DNA of 64,000 nt from Pilaira anomala. Taxonomy: Eukaryota; Mucoromycota; Mucoromycetes; Mucorales; Mucoraceae. The first letter of the stretch is position 1. Each line of letters opens with the position of its first letter. A program made the translations under genes and the position numbers. Below are positions 35,531 through 46,600 of the stretch, one piece after another. A model generated the notes under the pieces. That model searched no databases and was not told the origin of the DNA. It worked only from the letters and a program-made list of their open reading frames with translations. The stretch lies in the NCBI GenBank assembly GCA_025716855.1, contig JAIXMQ010000052.1, forward strand, positions 62,001 to 126,000, read 5' to 3'.

Positions 35531-38195
35531 TTATTTCATATGAGATGTATATTGAAATACATATGATACTATTCCTTTGTTTGCTTCTGTTGCCAAGATT
35601 GGGTCGGATAAACGAATTAAATCTTTATCATAATGATTCCAACTATTTAATAAATAAAAATTTAGTTACACTTGCAATTGTTAAACAAAAATCGAAAAAA
35701 AAAACTTACGTGCTTGTATCACCATAATGCATTACATCGGCTGGCATATGTTGTTTTCCTTTAATACATCGTTTGCATTTAAAAGTATCGTGTGTTTCAC
35801 TTTCAGATTTGGTATGTAATTCAAATAATTGTCTCATATCTGCTACAGAGAAATGACGCTCGCTTTCAGCTTCATCGACAACACAGTTAGAAAGTGATTG
35901 TTTATGAGATTGTCTTTGAAAGATCTTTTCTTCAATCGTGCCAGAAGAAATAAATCGATAGATGAAACAATCTTTCTTTTGTCCGTCTCTCCATACACGT
36001 GCTAAAGCTTGTTGATCTGCGGCAGGATTCCAATCTATTATAAAAAAAATTAGTCAAAAAGTTATACATAAAGTAGTATATATATATATATATATATTTA
36101 CCAGGATCAAATAATACAAGTCGATTGGCACCAATCAAATTCAAACCACAACCACCTGCTTTACTACTTAACAAAAAGACGAATTCGTCACGTTCAGGAT
36201 CATTGAATTCATCTACGAGTTTTTGACGTTTATTTGTATTCATTGAACCATCCAAACGAAGCACACCATACTGTTGTTGTTTACAAAACTTTTCAAATAC
36301 ATCCAAAGTTTGAGTATAATTACTGATCAAAACAATCTTATCTTTGGTTTCCTTTTTGATTTTCTGTAACATACGAGCCAGAACTACGAATTTTCCAGAG
36401 AATGAAGCCTCTACTTTGTTTTGGGTATGATAATTCGAAGGTAAATGAGCTTCACACCCTTCTAAATCTTCAGGTAAATTTAACAAGTTTGGATGATTAC
36501 ATAACTTTTTCAATATATTGATCGCTTTTAATGGTTGACTATCTTGACCTCTCAAGATCTTTTTGATGGCAGGAGAAGTTAAAAAGACGTCGTAAAGTGA
36601 TTGTTGTAACGGTGCTAATTTACAGAATACAACATGCTCGAATTTGACTGGCAAGTATTTAGTAAGGATATCGTTGGTACGTCGAATAGTGAATTTAGAA
36701 ACAATCTTCCAGAACTCGGCTACTTTTTCATCACTCAGTTTACGCTCACTGTCGGTTGCATCTGCATCTCTTCCTCGTGTAATAGGTCGTTCATAGTGCT
36801 TACGGAATTCGTTCATGGTACCGAGTAAGCCTGGGTTAGCGAAATCGAGTAAAGAGTAGTATTCGATCAAGTCGTTTTGAATAGGTGTACCTGAAAGAAT
36901 CACTCGACGTGTGACAGTTAAACTGTTGAGTTTTTCAAACAGTTGAGAACCTGCGTTCTTGAGTCGATGTCCTTCATCACAGAGTAAGAGTCCGATAGGT
37001 GAGTTCTTCAAGTAAGGGGTATAGACTCTTAAACTTTCGTAGGAAATAATGAGGATTGGATTGATCATTTTGCCTTGGGCTGCTCCCCATCGTTTGACTG
37101 AACTAATCTTATCTTTGGCTTTAGCGTCACTGATGACAAGTGGACGTACTCGATTATCTCCCAACCATTTCACTATAGATTAAATTAGAATACACAATAT
37201 ATCGATTTAAAAGGGGGGGGGGGAAGGGAATACTTACCGATTTCATTAGCCCAATTATTTACAAGACTGGAAGGGCATGTGATGATAGCTTTATTAATAG
37301 TGGGTTTTCCAAGTTCGTTTGATTGTTGAAGTAAAGTCCATAAGAGAGTAAGACATTGAAGCTATTGAATATGTTGTTAGTACAATTGATTAATTTTTGT
37401 ATTCTAAAAAGGTATAATTACAGTTTTTCCTAAACCCATTTCATCCGCCATGATACAACTGATAAAAAGAAAGAAAGATGATTAATAAAACGCTTTAAAG
37501 ACAGGTAGATAAACTTTTTACCCCATTGCTTCAGGATGTACTTGTCCGGTTGTACATTGATACAAGAACTTGACACCTTCAACTTGATGCGGACGAAGTA
37601 CTCTTGACAACACAGGATCCACGACAACATGAACCAACTTCTTTTCCTCTTTTTTCAAGCCAAGTATTTCCGCTAAAGATTTACCTTTCTTTTTAGGTTT
37701 ATCAGTGGATATCACTAATTCTTCAGGTTCCTCAGTCGCTTGATCTGGATCCCAAAGTACAATGGCATCAGGTGCTGTGTGGTCGTAAAGAGCTCTCATC
37801 ATATGTCCTGGTCTTCGACGAATCCCAAGTGTTTTTCGTTCACCAAAATCACTATTAACTTCGGAAGCAGCTGCAGCAATAGCAGCAACCGTTGCAGCTT
37901 TTGCAGCAGCTTTCTTTTTATCGACAGGTTGATCAGGATCTTGTACAGTAGGTGGTTTGATAGCCATGGTGGGTACTTTGAATTTTTTTGAAAGGGCTGA
38001 TTTGGCATCAAATGAAGATTTCGGTCGAGGTACGAATTTACCAATGGTGAAGTTTTTGTTGACAAGTGTCTTTAGAGCTGATCGATGAGGTGTAGATCGT
38101 TCTTGTTCCTTTTGTAATCGTTTTGTGGGTTGAAAATCTTCTTCGTCTTCTTCTTCTTGTGTTTTTCTTTTACGAATTGTACGATTCATTGGCAT
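35531..38195 (-). CDS. RAD54: DNA repair/recombination ATPase RAD54
   Basis: Swi2/Snf2-family translocase that works with Rad51 in homologous recombination. Starts at the ATG at 38195 ([17 protein letters not shown]). The basic N-terminus carries the Rad51-contacting region, with blocks [10 protein letters not shown]...[15 protein letters not shown] and [22 protein letters not shown]. Snf2 motifs: [24 protein letters not shown] (I), CPSSLVNNW (Ia), [11 protein letters not shown] (II, DEGH), [11 protein letters not shown] (III), [13 protein letters not shown] (IV), [48 protein letters not shown] (V-VI), plus the RAD54-type C-terminal Cys pair (CKRCIKGKQ). All catalytic motifs are intact. About 800 aa over several exons with a short stop-proximal exon ending SHMK. 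Confidence 0.96.
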
Positions 38196-38447
38196 GTTTG
38201 ATATATTGTTTGTGTGTATGTGTGTATGTGTTGTTTAGTTGAAGTAAAAAAAAAAAGAAAATGCGTAGTTTTTATTTTTTTCCATTTAGTCGCCGGTTTT
38301 ATTTTGGACCAGAGAGTTGGAACGCGCAATGAACGTGTTTTACGTGATACCTATAAAAACTTAATTTCATGTGTACTTATTACAAATAAATCTTTTTTTT
38401 TTTTATTAAAAGAGTCTATAAAGGGGGGGGGGGTATCCTTTTTTTTT

Positions 38448-40390
38448 TTATATATTCTTTAAAATATCTTTAAAAGCTTTTGAGACTTCATCCACACGAT
38501 CTTTAATACTATGTCTATCTAATCTATCATTCCACATTTTCCATTCATCTTTTGTAAAGCTCTCTAGAGTTTCTTTTGTCGTTTCAGTTACTTTACCTTG
38601 AGGTGTAATATGCTTTATACAAATAGGCTCATCAGTTAAATAAGTGACTTGTTCTTGCTTTTTGTTATTGTGGTAGACGGCAGGAGAGTCTGTAATGTCT
38701 CGGACAAATGCAGCAAGGTTCTTGAAGGCGCGTGAGGTTGCCTTATTGAAAAATAAGAGCTGAAAGACGTGTGGTTGATCTTCAAATACTTCAAGTGTTA
38801 CCTGTGTTTTAGGCTTAGAATTATCCGTGTTTTTCGATGCACCTGGATATGAATTGGATGCTAATAATGCAGCATAAATTGATTCATCGCGTAATCTTTC
38901 TGCAGACCCACATTGCTGTTGTATGTATACAATTTAAATTAGCAAAATAAAAAGATAATTTGTTTTGTCACTTACGATTAAAAGTGGTGGAAGGCCTTTT
39001 AATTGACTTTTATCAAAAATCGGACTGACTAAAGGAAGTTTGAGTGCACTATTATCAGCATAGAATTGTATTCTATAAAATTCTTCTTCGTTAGTACCGG
39101 GAACAGGTACAGTTTCACCAAAAGGTCCAATTGATTTTGGAGCTTCTCTCTTTTCATCCGATGTGTTTATTTTCTCGAGTATCTCGGTTTGTTCTTCTCG
39201 TTGGGGTAATTGAGCGTAATCTAATGCAGGTGAAGGAGCATGCTGAAATCCAGTTGCAGGTAAATAGTCTGTCATGATATTTGACTTGATAGAAGGTAAT
39301 GAATGCGTTAAATCCAACCTAATATTATTAAATATATTAGTATACACAAGAAGTTTTTATAAATGTCTCAAGTACTTACCATGGAGATAGTGTCATGGCA
39401 CCGGCTGGAGCAGGTAAACCAGCATCACGAATCGCTAATAGTAATGCAAAGGTTAATCCACCACCTGCTGAATCACCTGCGATAACAATCTTTTTAGGAT
39501 CTACGGGATTTAAATCATCCTCGTTGGGTGGATCGATCAAGTAAAGGTAAGTGGCTAATGCATCTTCTACAGCAGCGGGGAATGGATGTTGAGGAGCTAA
39601 TCTGTAGTCAATAGAGCATGTACGACCTTTTGAATACTAAAAGAAAATGTGTTCAATAGTTGATACTCTGGATTTTTTTTTTTTACTAGTTACCTTGATT
39701 ATTTTACTAAGAAATTGTCGATAGATACCATAACATCCAAGATAATAAGCACCACCGTGTAAGAACAGGATGGTACTTTCTTTGGCAGGATCTGTTGAAT
39801 CCCCTTTAGACTGTAACCATTCTCCCTTGATAGGAGAAGCAGTCTCACGATCCTTTTCCCAGTGCCAACCAATTGCTTGTTGTTCTTTTTGGGACAGTAA
39901 TTTGGTGATAATATCACCCGCTTTCTTTCGATATTGATTTGGAACAGTAAATTTGGTGGATTGTAAGTTGGATGGAACTGGGAGCTTTTTTGTGGTGCTG
40001 AGGTTTTGAATGTCTTCTACAGTTATTTTACTGGATCGACTAAGAAAATTTCTAAGGATAGCGATGGTAATATCAGCAGTCAGTGTCCATGATTTTGCAG
40101 AGGGACCTTTACGTTTTAGAAAAAAAGCATTAATTAAAAAAAAAGTAAATGATAGATTTTTTTTTTTTTTTGTTACCTTTTGCATAATGACGATATACGG
40201 TGGAAGCGATAGTTGGCATAGGTAATATCATGTTGGCCCATAATAATGTGTTGGCCATTAAAGAACTATTTTTACTAGGATCAATTGGTTTATTTGAAGT
40301 AGTAGAAGTGAAAGATCTTTTAATGGCAATTAATTTTCTATTGGATTGTCTTTCGACTAAAATAGCCGTATTTTTTATTCTGAGCGACAT
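38448..40390 (-). CDS. HSL-like alpha/beta hydrolase (lipase/esterase)
   Basis: Hormone-sensitive-lipase-type carboxylic ester hydrolase. The oxyanion hole is [12 protein letters not shown] and the nucleophile elbow is [17 protein letters not shown]. The catalytic His lies in [13 protein letters not shown]; the Asp is expected upstream in the [12 protein letters not shown] block. The long N-terminus ([20 protein letters not shown]...) is basic, Ser/Thr-rich and without acidic residues, resembling a mitochondrial presequence, and is followed by a hydrophobic segment ([19 protein letters not shown]). A membrane-linked mitochondrial or ER lipid hydrolase is a reasonable guess. A region rich in charged residues ([20 protein letters not shown]) is inserted between the nucleophile and the His. 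About 560 aa in several exons. Substrate unknown. Confidence 0.82.
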
Positions 40391-40854
40391 TTTGAGAGAG
40401 GAAAGAGAAAGAAAAAGGATTTTTTAATTAATTTTTTTTTTTTTTTAGTTTTTTTACAATTAGATCGGTCAAACATGACCCGATTTTTTTTTTTTTTTTT
40501 TTCAAGTGGATCAATTGATTGTGTCATATTTATTTTGCTTTTGTTTCGTATGTATCATGACCGTATTTGGTTTGAAATAATGATCATTCTGAATAATATA
40601 CCTTTGTTTTTTTTTACTCCTTTTTACTAGTGCGTGAAATGATATCAATCACCCTTTATTTTGTTAGTTATTCCTGTAATCAGCTGGTTTATTAAACACT
40701 AAATTAGATGACAATATAGTATTCAAAGAAAAAAAAAATAAACGCATTTAAATCGGTATCGTAAAAATGGTGTGGTAAGAATTTTTATTTGTTTTTTTTT
40801 ACATTTCTCTTTTTCTTTTTTTTTTTTATATATTTATATATACATATATTCAGC
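40391..40854. other. Divergent intergenic region, hydrolase / PYM
   Basis: AT-rich with T runs at 40437-40450 and 40484-40502. A TATA-like stretch and the CAG preceding the PYM ATG (about 40838-40854) look like an intron end. An ATG at 40768 could open a three-codon upstream exon (ATGGTGTG|GTAAGA). No gene found. Confidence 0.5.
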
Positions 40855-41304
40855 ATGTCGGAAGCAACAAACGCAGGTATTATTACAGTTGGGGAAGAAC
40901 GTTGGATTCCCGGGTCACAAAGAGCAGACGGTTCATATCGTAAAGAACGTAAAGTGAGACCAGGGTTTGTTCCTTTAGAAGACGTTCAACGTTATTCGAA
41001 TGCACGATTAGAAAAGAACGAAAGTAAAGGAGGTATTCCAGGTATTCCAGGTACTAAAAAAAAGGAAGTAGTTGTAAAGAAGCCAGTAAAAAAAGTAGAG
41101 GCTACACCACCTTCTTCTGACCAACCTGTCGATAAAAAAATCAAGACTTTAAATAAAAAGATTCGCCAAATTACTGAATTAGAACAAAAAGCTATCAAAG
41201 GCGAGACATTAAACGAGGAACAAAAAGAAAAGATCAAGAAGGGAAAATCTTTACGTGATGAGTTGAAGCAATTGACTGAAGGATTGGATAATTTATCTTT
41301 ATAG
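40855..41304 (+). CDS. PYM1: PYM/WIBG: partner of Y14-Mago, exon-junction-complex disassembly factor
   Basis: 149-aa protein that binds the Mago-Y14 heterodimer at the exon junction complex and the 40S subunit, linking splicing to translation. The N-terminal block GIITVGEERWIPGSQRADGSYRKERKVRPGFVPLEDVQRY is the conserved Mago-binding PYM domain; the C-terminal half is a basic, helical segment (KIKTLNKKIRQITELEQKAI, EEQKEKIKKGKSLRDELKQL). I start at the ATG at 40855. The sequence just before it resembles a splice acceptor (ATATTCAG), so an upstream exon beginning at 40768 could instead add MVC at the N-terminus. It is followed closely by a coactosin-like gene on the same strand. Confidence 0.88.
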   Translation: MSEATNAGIITVGEERWIPGSQRADGSYRKERKVRPGFVPLEDVQRYSNARLEKNESKGGIPGIPGTKKKEVVVKKPVKKVEATPPSSDQPVDKKIKTLNKKIRQITELEQKAIKGETLNEEQKEKIKKGKSLRDELKQLTEGLDNLSL

Positions 41305-41451
41305 AAATATATGGATCTGGAATGAAAACTTTAACTTTTCTATTGGTCCTAAATAAAAAAAATAGATTATAATTATTATTTTTTTTTCTATTATTTTTGT
41401 CCCTTTTTATTTTATTTTATTTTCTTTTCATCACTTTTATAAAAAAAAACA

Positions 41452-41981
41452 ATGTCATTAAACGTATCCGATCCCGCTCTTAGTGAAGCCTATGAAGACG
41501 TCAGAGATGACAAGACAGAAACTAACTGGGCTTTTTTCGATTTTGCAGATGGTAGACCTGACCGTCTTCGAGTTGCAGGTTCAGGAAGTGGTGGACTTTC
41601 AGAGTTTGTGAGTCAGTTAAAGCCAGAGGTTGCTGGATGGGGCTATCTTCGCATGAACATGAGCAACGATGAGTAAGTTGTAGTTAGTTACTATAGCAAC
41701 CGAAAAAAAAAAAAAATTGGGAAATGTATTAATTCGCGTGTATGTAAATTAGATATTCTCAACGTATTAAATTTGTTCTTGTACCTTGGTGTGGAGAAAA
41801 TGTGGGCGTTATGCGTAAAGCTAAATTATCTATTCAACTTGCAGATGTAAAGAACGTGTGCCGTAGTTTCCATATTGAAGTACCTGCAAACCATACTCAT
41901 GATTTAAAAGAAGAAGAAATCATGACCCGACTTAGACGTGCTGGCGGAGCCAATTATGATAGACAAACAAGTGATTATTAG
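41452..41981 (+). CDS. Coactosin/cofilin-like ADF-homology actin-binding protein
   Basis: Single ADF-homology domain in two exons; the first ends at 41672 and the second resumes in YSQRIKFVLVPWCGENVGVMRKAKLS. Blocks WAFFDFADGR, RLRVAGSGSGGLSEFVSQL, WGYLRMNMSNDE, VMRKAKLSIQLADVKNVC and FHIEVPANHTHDLKEEEIMTRL match coactosin and its fungal relatives, which bind F-actin and ADP-actin without strong severing. The Lys in MRKAKLS matches the conserved actin-contacting position. About 149 aa, the usual length. A role in the cortical actin cytoskeleton is inferred. It lies between PYM and the 2H-like gene on one strand, with intervals of 147 and 78 bp. Confidence 0.88.
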
Positions 41982-42059
41982 ATTTTAATTAAATAAAAGC
42001 AGCTCTCTCTCTCCTTTTCTTTTTTAAATATTTTTTTTCCCCAGAAAAAGAAAAAAAAA

Positions 42060-42677
42060 ATGATGGTGGAACTTATAGTATATCTTGAACCTAATTTAGA
42101 ATTTAAAACAAGTGTAGAAAACTTTTTGAAAAGTGTAAAAGAAACTAATACAGCAGTAAAGTATGGGTGTCATATTTCTATGACTGGATTCTTTCATGTC
42201 AATGAAGAAGAAACGATAAAAGTAAAGGAATCACTTGATGTAGTACTAGATCAATTTGATAATACAGTGGATCAAATACCAATTGTTAATTTAAATGCCC
42301 TCGTGATAAAAAAAGAAAATATACCTGTTCATTTATTGTTACCAGTAACCGGTACGGATGATTATAAAAGGATTATGTCCGTCTTTGCCGAAAAATCTAA
42401 AGAGACGGTTACACTACGTTTGAAAAGAATAGATCATATCAGTTTAGCCTATTGGGATGAACCCAATGCAACACCTACAGAACAATTGCAATGGAAAAGA
42501 TATGTAGAAGAAGGATTATTTGATAGATTAAAAGAACAAGCGGATATTTATTTTCAAAAGGTGAAGCCTCCAACGCATTGGGATATTGCTCTTTATAAAA
42601 GAGTTGTAAAAGGTGAATTGGTAGGCCAGGAACATATATTTCAAGAATTAGGGAGATGGTCTACTACCACTACTTAG
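42060..42677 (+). CDS. Putative 2H phosphoesterase-like protein, 205 aa
   Basis: Single exon of 205 aa with no strong whole-length match that I recognise. It has two H-x-S motifs, each in a beta-strand-like context and about 100 residues apart: YGCHISMTGFFHV (residues about 38-50) and RIDHISLAYWDE (about 130-141). That arrangement, HxS...HxS, defines the 2H phosphoesterase superfamily (LigT-like, UBASH3 N-terminal domain, USB1), enzymes that cut cyclic nucleotides or RNA 2',3'-linkages. The rest is helical and charged (EETIKVKESLDVVLDQF, KRIMSVFAEKSKETV). The assignment is from motif spacing, so moderate. The stop codon overlaps the stop codon of the opposite-strand ARMC7-like gene. Confidence 0.65.
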   Translation: MMVELIVYLEPNLEFKTSVENFLKSVKETNTAVKYGCHISMTGFFHVNEEETIKVKESLDVVLDQFDNTVDQIPIVNLNALVIKKENIPVHLLLPVTGTDDYKRIMSVFAEKSKETVTLRLKRIDHISLAYWDEPNATPTEQLQWKRYVEEGLFDRLKEQADIYFQKVKPPTHWDIALYKRVVKGELVGQEHIFQELGRWSTTTT

Positions 42678-43425
42678 GATTGATGATAGTAATCTAATAG
42701 AAATAAACGAGACATTGTACTGATTTGTGCACGTTGATCTCCTTTTACTGTTTCCAAAGATTGGTGTAATTCTTGTGTTAAAATGTCTAATATTTATAAT
42801 TTAGTTCATGTGGTTATTTTTAGAATGGTAAACAAGGATTTTCACCTGTGTAATTTTCTTCTGTTATGAGTTGCATTAGTGTTGTCATCGCATTCATAAT
42901 CAGATTGGTACCGTTTTTAGGGTTGATACAGTTAATGATATTGTTTATAAAGGTTGTTTTCGATGTGATATATTCGTAATGACGTTTCTCTATTACCTTT
43001 TAGTATACAAGGAATGTCTATCAAAAAGAAAAAAACTTACCTAAACATATATTTGCTAACCCACCCATTCCGAATTCTTGAAGTAAAGGATCCTGATTGG
43101 TAATAGCACCTACTTCTAATTCAGTCATGTTGTAGATAAAATATATTTTTGCTGCATGACTTACTTAAAAATAAGTCGACTACTTCAAGATCCCATAATG
43201 AATTGAAATTTATAGGATCGTAAGCGAAATTAGCTAAATTAGCCAATACTTGTTGCTTTGCGTCTTTTTGCCATGAGTTAAAAAAAAAAAAGGTGTACTG
43301 TCGTTGTTATTTTTACCTTGCTTATCAGTTGTTTTATATTCGTTGGTTAATTGCTTAAGATAGTACGGTCTATCTGTACCAGTTTTACCGTGTTTTTTAA
43401 GGATATATTCTTTACTTTGAAACAT
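42674..43425 (-). CDS. ARMC7-like armadillo-repeat protein
   Basis: Start at 43425 ([34 protein letters not shown]) and short exons that continue [49 protein letters not shown] and [32 protein letters not shown]. The final exon is [32 protein letters not shown]. The [16 protein letters not shown] block and [12 protein letters not shown], an armadillo helix pair, are the ARMC7 signature. In animals ARMC7 is found in the spliceosome-associated/retention complex; in fungi it is uncharacterised. About 175-185 aa. The stop triplet (42674-42676) overlaps the neighbouring gene's stop on the other strand. Confidence 0.78.
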
Positions 43426-43613
43426 GAAAAGAAGTTAGTATTTTGAAAGATGAATTTTTATCAATTTATTTTGCCGACTGTTGGTAGATCAAGAAAAGAA
43501 TAAATTAAGTCTTCTCTTCTCGCACTCATATATGTAAATATTATACTATGAAAAGAAATCTAAATTATGTTTACTCTCTTTCTTTTATTGTTACATGTAT
43601 ATATATATTAATA

Positions 43614-46600
43614 CTAGACATCAACAAGTTGATGTTTTGATTTAGCGAGTTCTAATAAACTATCAAATTCGCCTGAATGACGACACATCTTATAGAAAGA
43701 TGATTCAGGGTCACTAATCAATACCAAAGGGTTATCAAATTCCAAAATTTCTCCATGATCCAGCAGCAAGATACGGTCATACTCAATCACCGTGTGCAAA
43801 CGATGTGCAATACATAAGATAGTACTGTCCGAAAATTCAGTTGCAATTGTCTTTTGAATCGCTTTATCAGTTTCAAAATCAACACTTGCAGTTGCTTCAT
43901 CCATCAGCACTACACGGCTACTCTTTAATAACGCACGAGCAAGGCATAATAATTGACGTTGTCCTTGAGAGAAGTTCTTACCGCCTTCATGTACACTTGT
44001 ATCAAGATCCTTAAACAAATTTGTATTTACATCTTCGGTATCTAAATCACTATGAATACTAGCATCTGATTTAGGAATCAAATGGACTCTTGCCAACGCA
44101 GTAAATATATCTTCATCTCTGAATTGATCAAAGGGATCCATATTTGTTCTCAAAGATCCTGAGAATAACGTAGGGTCTTGGGGAATGATCGTTAAGTTCG
44201 AGCGAAGATCTTCGGTTCCAAGATCCTTAATATCAATATTATCAATCACAATGGATCCATGAGTAGCCTCGACAAACCGGAAGAAAGAAAGTGCTAATGT
44301 AGATTTACCACTACCTGTTCTACCCACAATACCAATCTTTTCTTGTGCCTTCACCGAGAAAGAGATACGTTTCAATACAGGATCCAAATCAGCCGCATAT
44401 CTAACTTCCAAATCTTGAACTTCAATTTTACCTTGTGTAGGCCATTGTGGTGGGGGTCGAATACTTGAGATTGCATCTGCTTCTTGATCCATCTCCATGA
44501 ATTCCACAATACGTTCTACTGCATTAAAGCTCATTTCCAGCCCAGTATATTGACGAACACCCCAAAACATATTATCCGTAAACATCAGTACAAAACTAAG
44601 TCCAAAACCAGCTAAAGCCACATCAATCTTATCCCTGTTATAAAGAGTAATTGCACATGCAGAGAAGTTCACAACAGCAGATGTCATAGCATATCTAAGA
44701 CTCACCCATCGATTTACTGACCAAGAATAAAATAATGGCCTAATATTAGCATCAATACTGTCCATCATGACTCTTAAAAACTGTTGAGAAGCACCAAACG
44801 CACGAATTGTAGCTACACCTGAAATTGTCTCTGTAAAGTTAGAAAATATAGGTGACCTTGTAACTGAATCTAGTCTCTTTAATTCACGTGAGGATGCTAC
44901 ATAATCCACGCCCACAAAAATATTAATTGTCACAATAGCCACCATCGGTACAAAGAATGTTGGAATGACTGTACATACTGTAATTGCCGTTGTAATAATC
45001 ATAAACCACTGAATAATGAATGCCATTAAATCTGTAGGAATCTTACTATCCACTGATTCAAAATCTTTGGAGAATCTGTTCAAGATACGACCCATCGGTG
45101 TTGTATCAAAGAATCGAAGCGGTGCACGGAATACACGATGAAGCAATTCTGCATAGAGTTTTCGGTTAGCACGTAATGCACCCCAATAAAGAAAAGCGTA
45201 ACGAAGAGAGCCTACAATGACGTTGCTACATGTAATTAAACAATAAACACCTAAATAATAGTTGAGATAAGTGACTCCGTCTGGTGGTGTAGTATGTACT
45301 TCTTGAGCGTGCATAGTTGTATCTCCAGATACTAACATCGTTGGACCAAAAGAATGCGTACGTGCACCCAAGCCGCTTGTTAACATAGATAGAGTAGAAT
45401 TAATCTTCTTATCTTCATTCGAATATTCTTCGTATGATTGAGCCCAGATTTTAACCCACCAACTTTCGCCAATTTCAAATAAACGTGCACCTACAACCAA
45501 TGTAGCCAAAATAAACCAAAACCATTTGCTTCCCACCATAGAGAAATAAATTTGATATAATCTAAACTTGACAGCACCTGAAGCTCTAAATTCATCTTCA
45601 ATCAAAATACGAGCATCCTTTTGTTTATTGACTTTGACTGCTTCTGTTGTATGCTCAGAGCCAGAACTGGATGAAGATGAATTATCAGCCAAAGTAGTAG
45701 AATCAATTGCTTCTTCCTCTTCAGCATCGCGTTCTGTTTCGGACTCATTATCTTCTTCAATTATCGTTTGAAGTTGGCCAGTCTGTCTTAAATCTGCAGG
45801 AGATCCAACAATACCGGTTCTTCCACCATCAATATGAACTAAAAGTCCACATCCTTTAATACATAATTTGATATGATGCGTTACCAAAATACGAGTACGA
45901 TTCTTCATAAGAGGGCCCATTAAACAAGCATCAAACAAGTGTTTTGCTGTGTGAGCATCTACAGCACTTAAAACGTCATCCATCAACACATTCTTTGCTC
46001 TAGAATAAACTGCTCTAGCTAAAGCAACACGTGCCTTTTGTCCGCCTGAAAGTGTAATACCCTTTTCCCCAATTTCAGTTCTGTCACCATCTTCAAATAC
46101 ACCCAAATCCTTATCAAGTGCGCAAGCAGTCAAAGTTTCATTGTATCTTGATTCAATATATGGTAAGCCAAATAAGATATTATTACGAATCGAAGCGTTT
46201 TGTAACCAAGGAGTTTGAGACACATAAGCCAACTTACGATCAAGTATCCAGTCATTGGGATCAATATCTTCTGAGAGTTCACCAAATTCAGAAAAAATAG
46301 TTTCCGCAAGTGGTACACGAGGACATTTGACCTCTCCATCGATCAATACAGCTTCCCCTAAAAGACCTAATAACATCAATGTCTTTCCTGACCCAGTAGC
46401 TCCACTAATTAAACTTAATTTATCGGCGGGGAACTGTGCATCAATTTCTTTCAATATAAAACTACTTTCTTCATCTGCTTCTTCCTTGGTTGCTCTTTTC
46501 CAACCGATGGTAGCCTTATAAAATCCAATTTCAATAGGTTGGTGTGAATTAGCATCTGCTACAGACTCAATTTCATCTTCGTCCAAGAACTTCTGAATAC

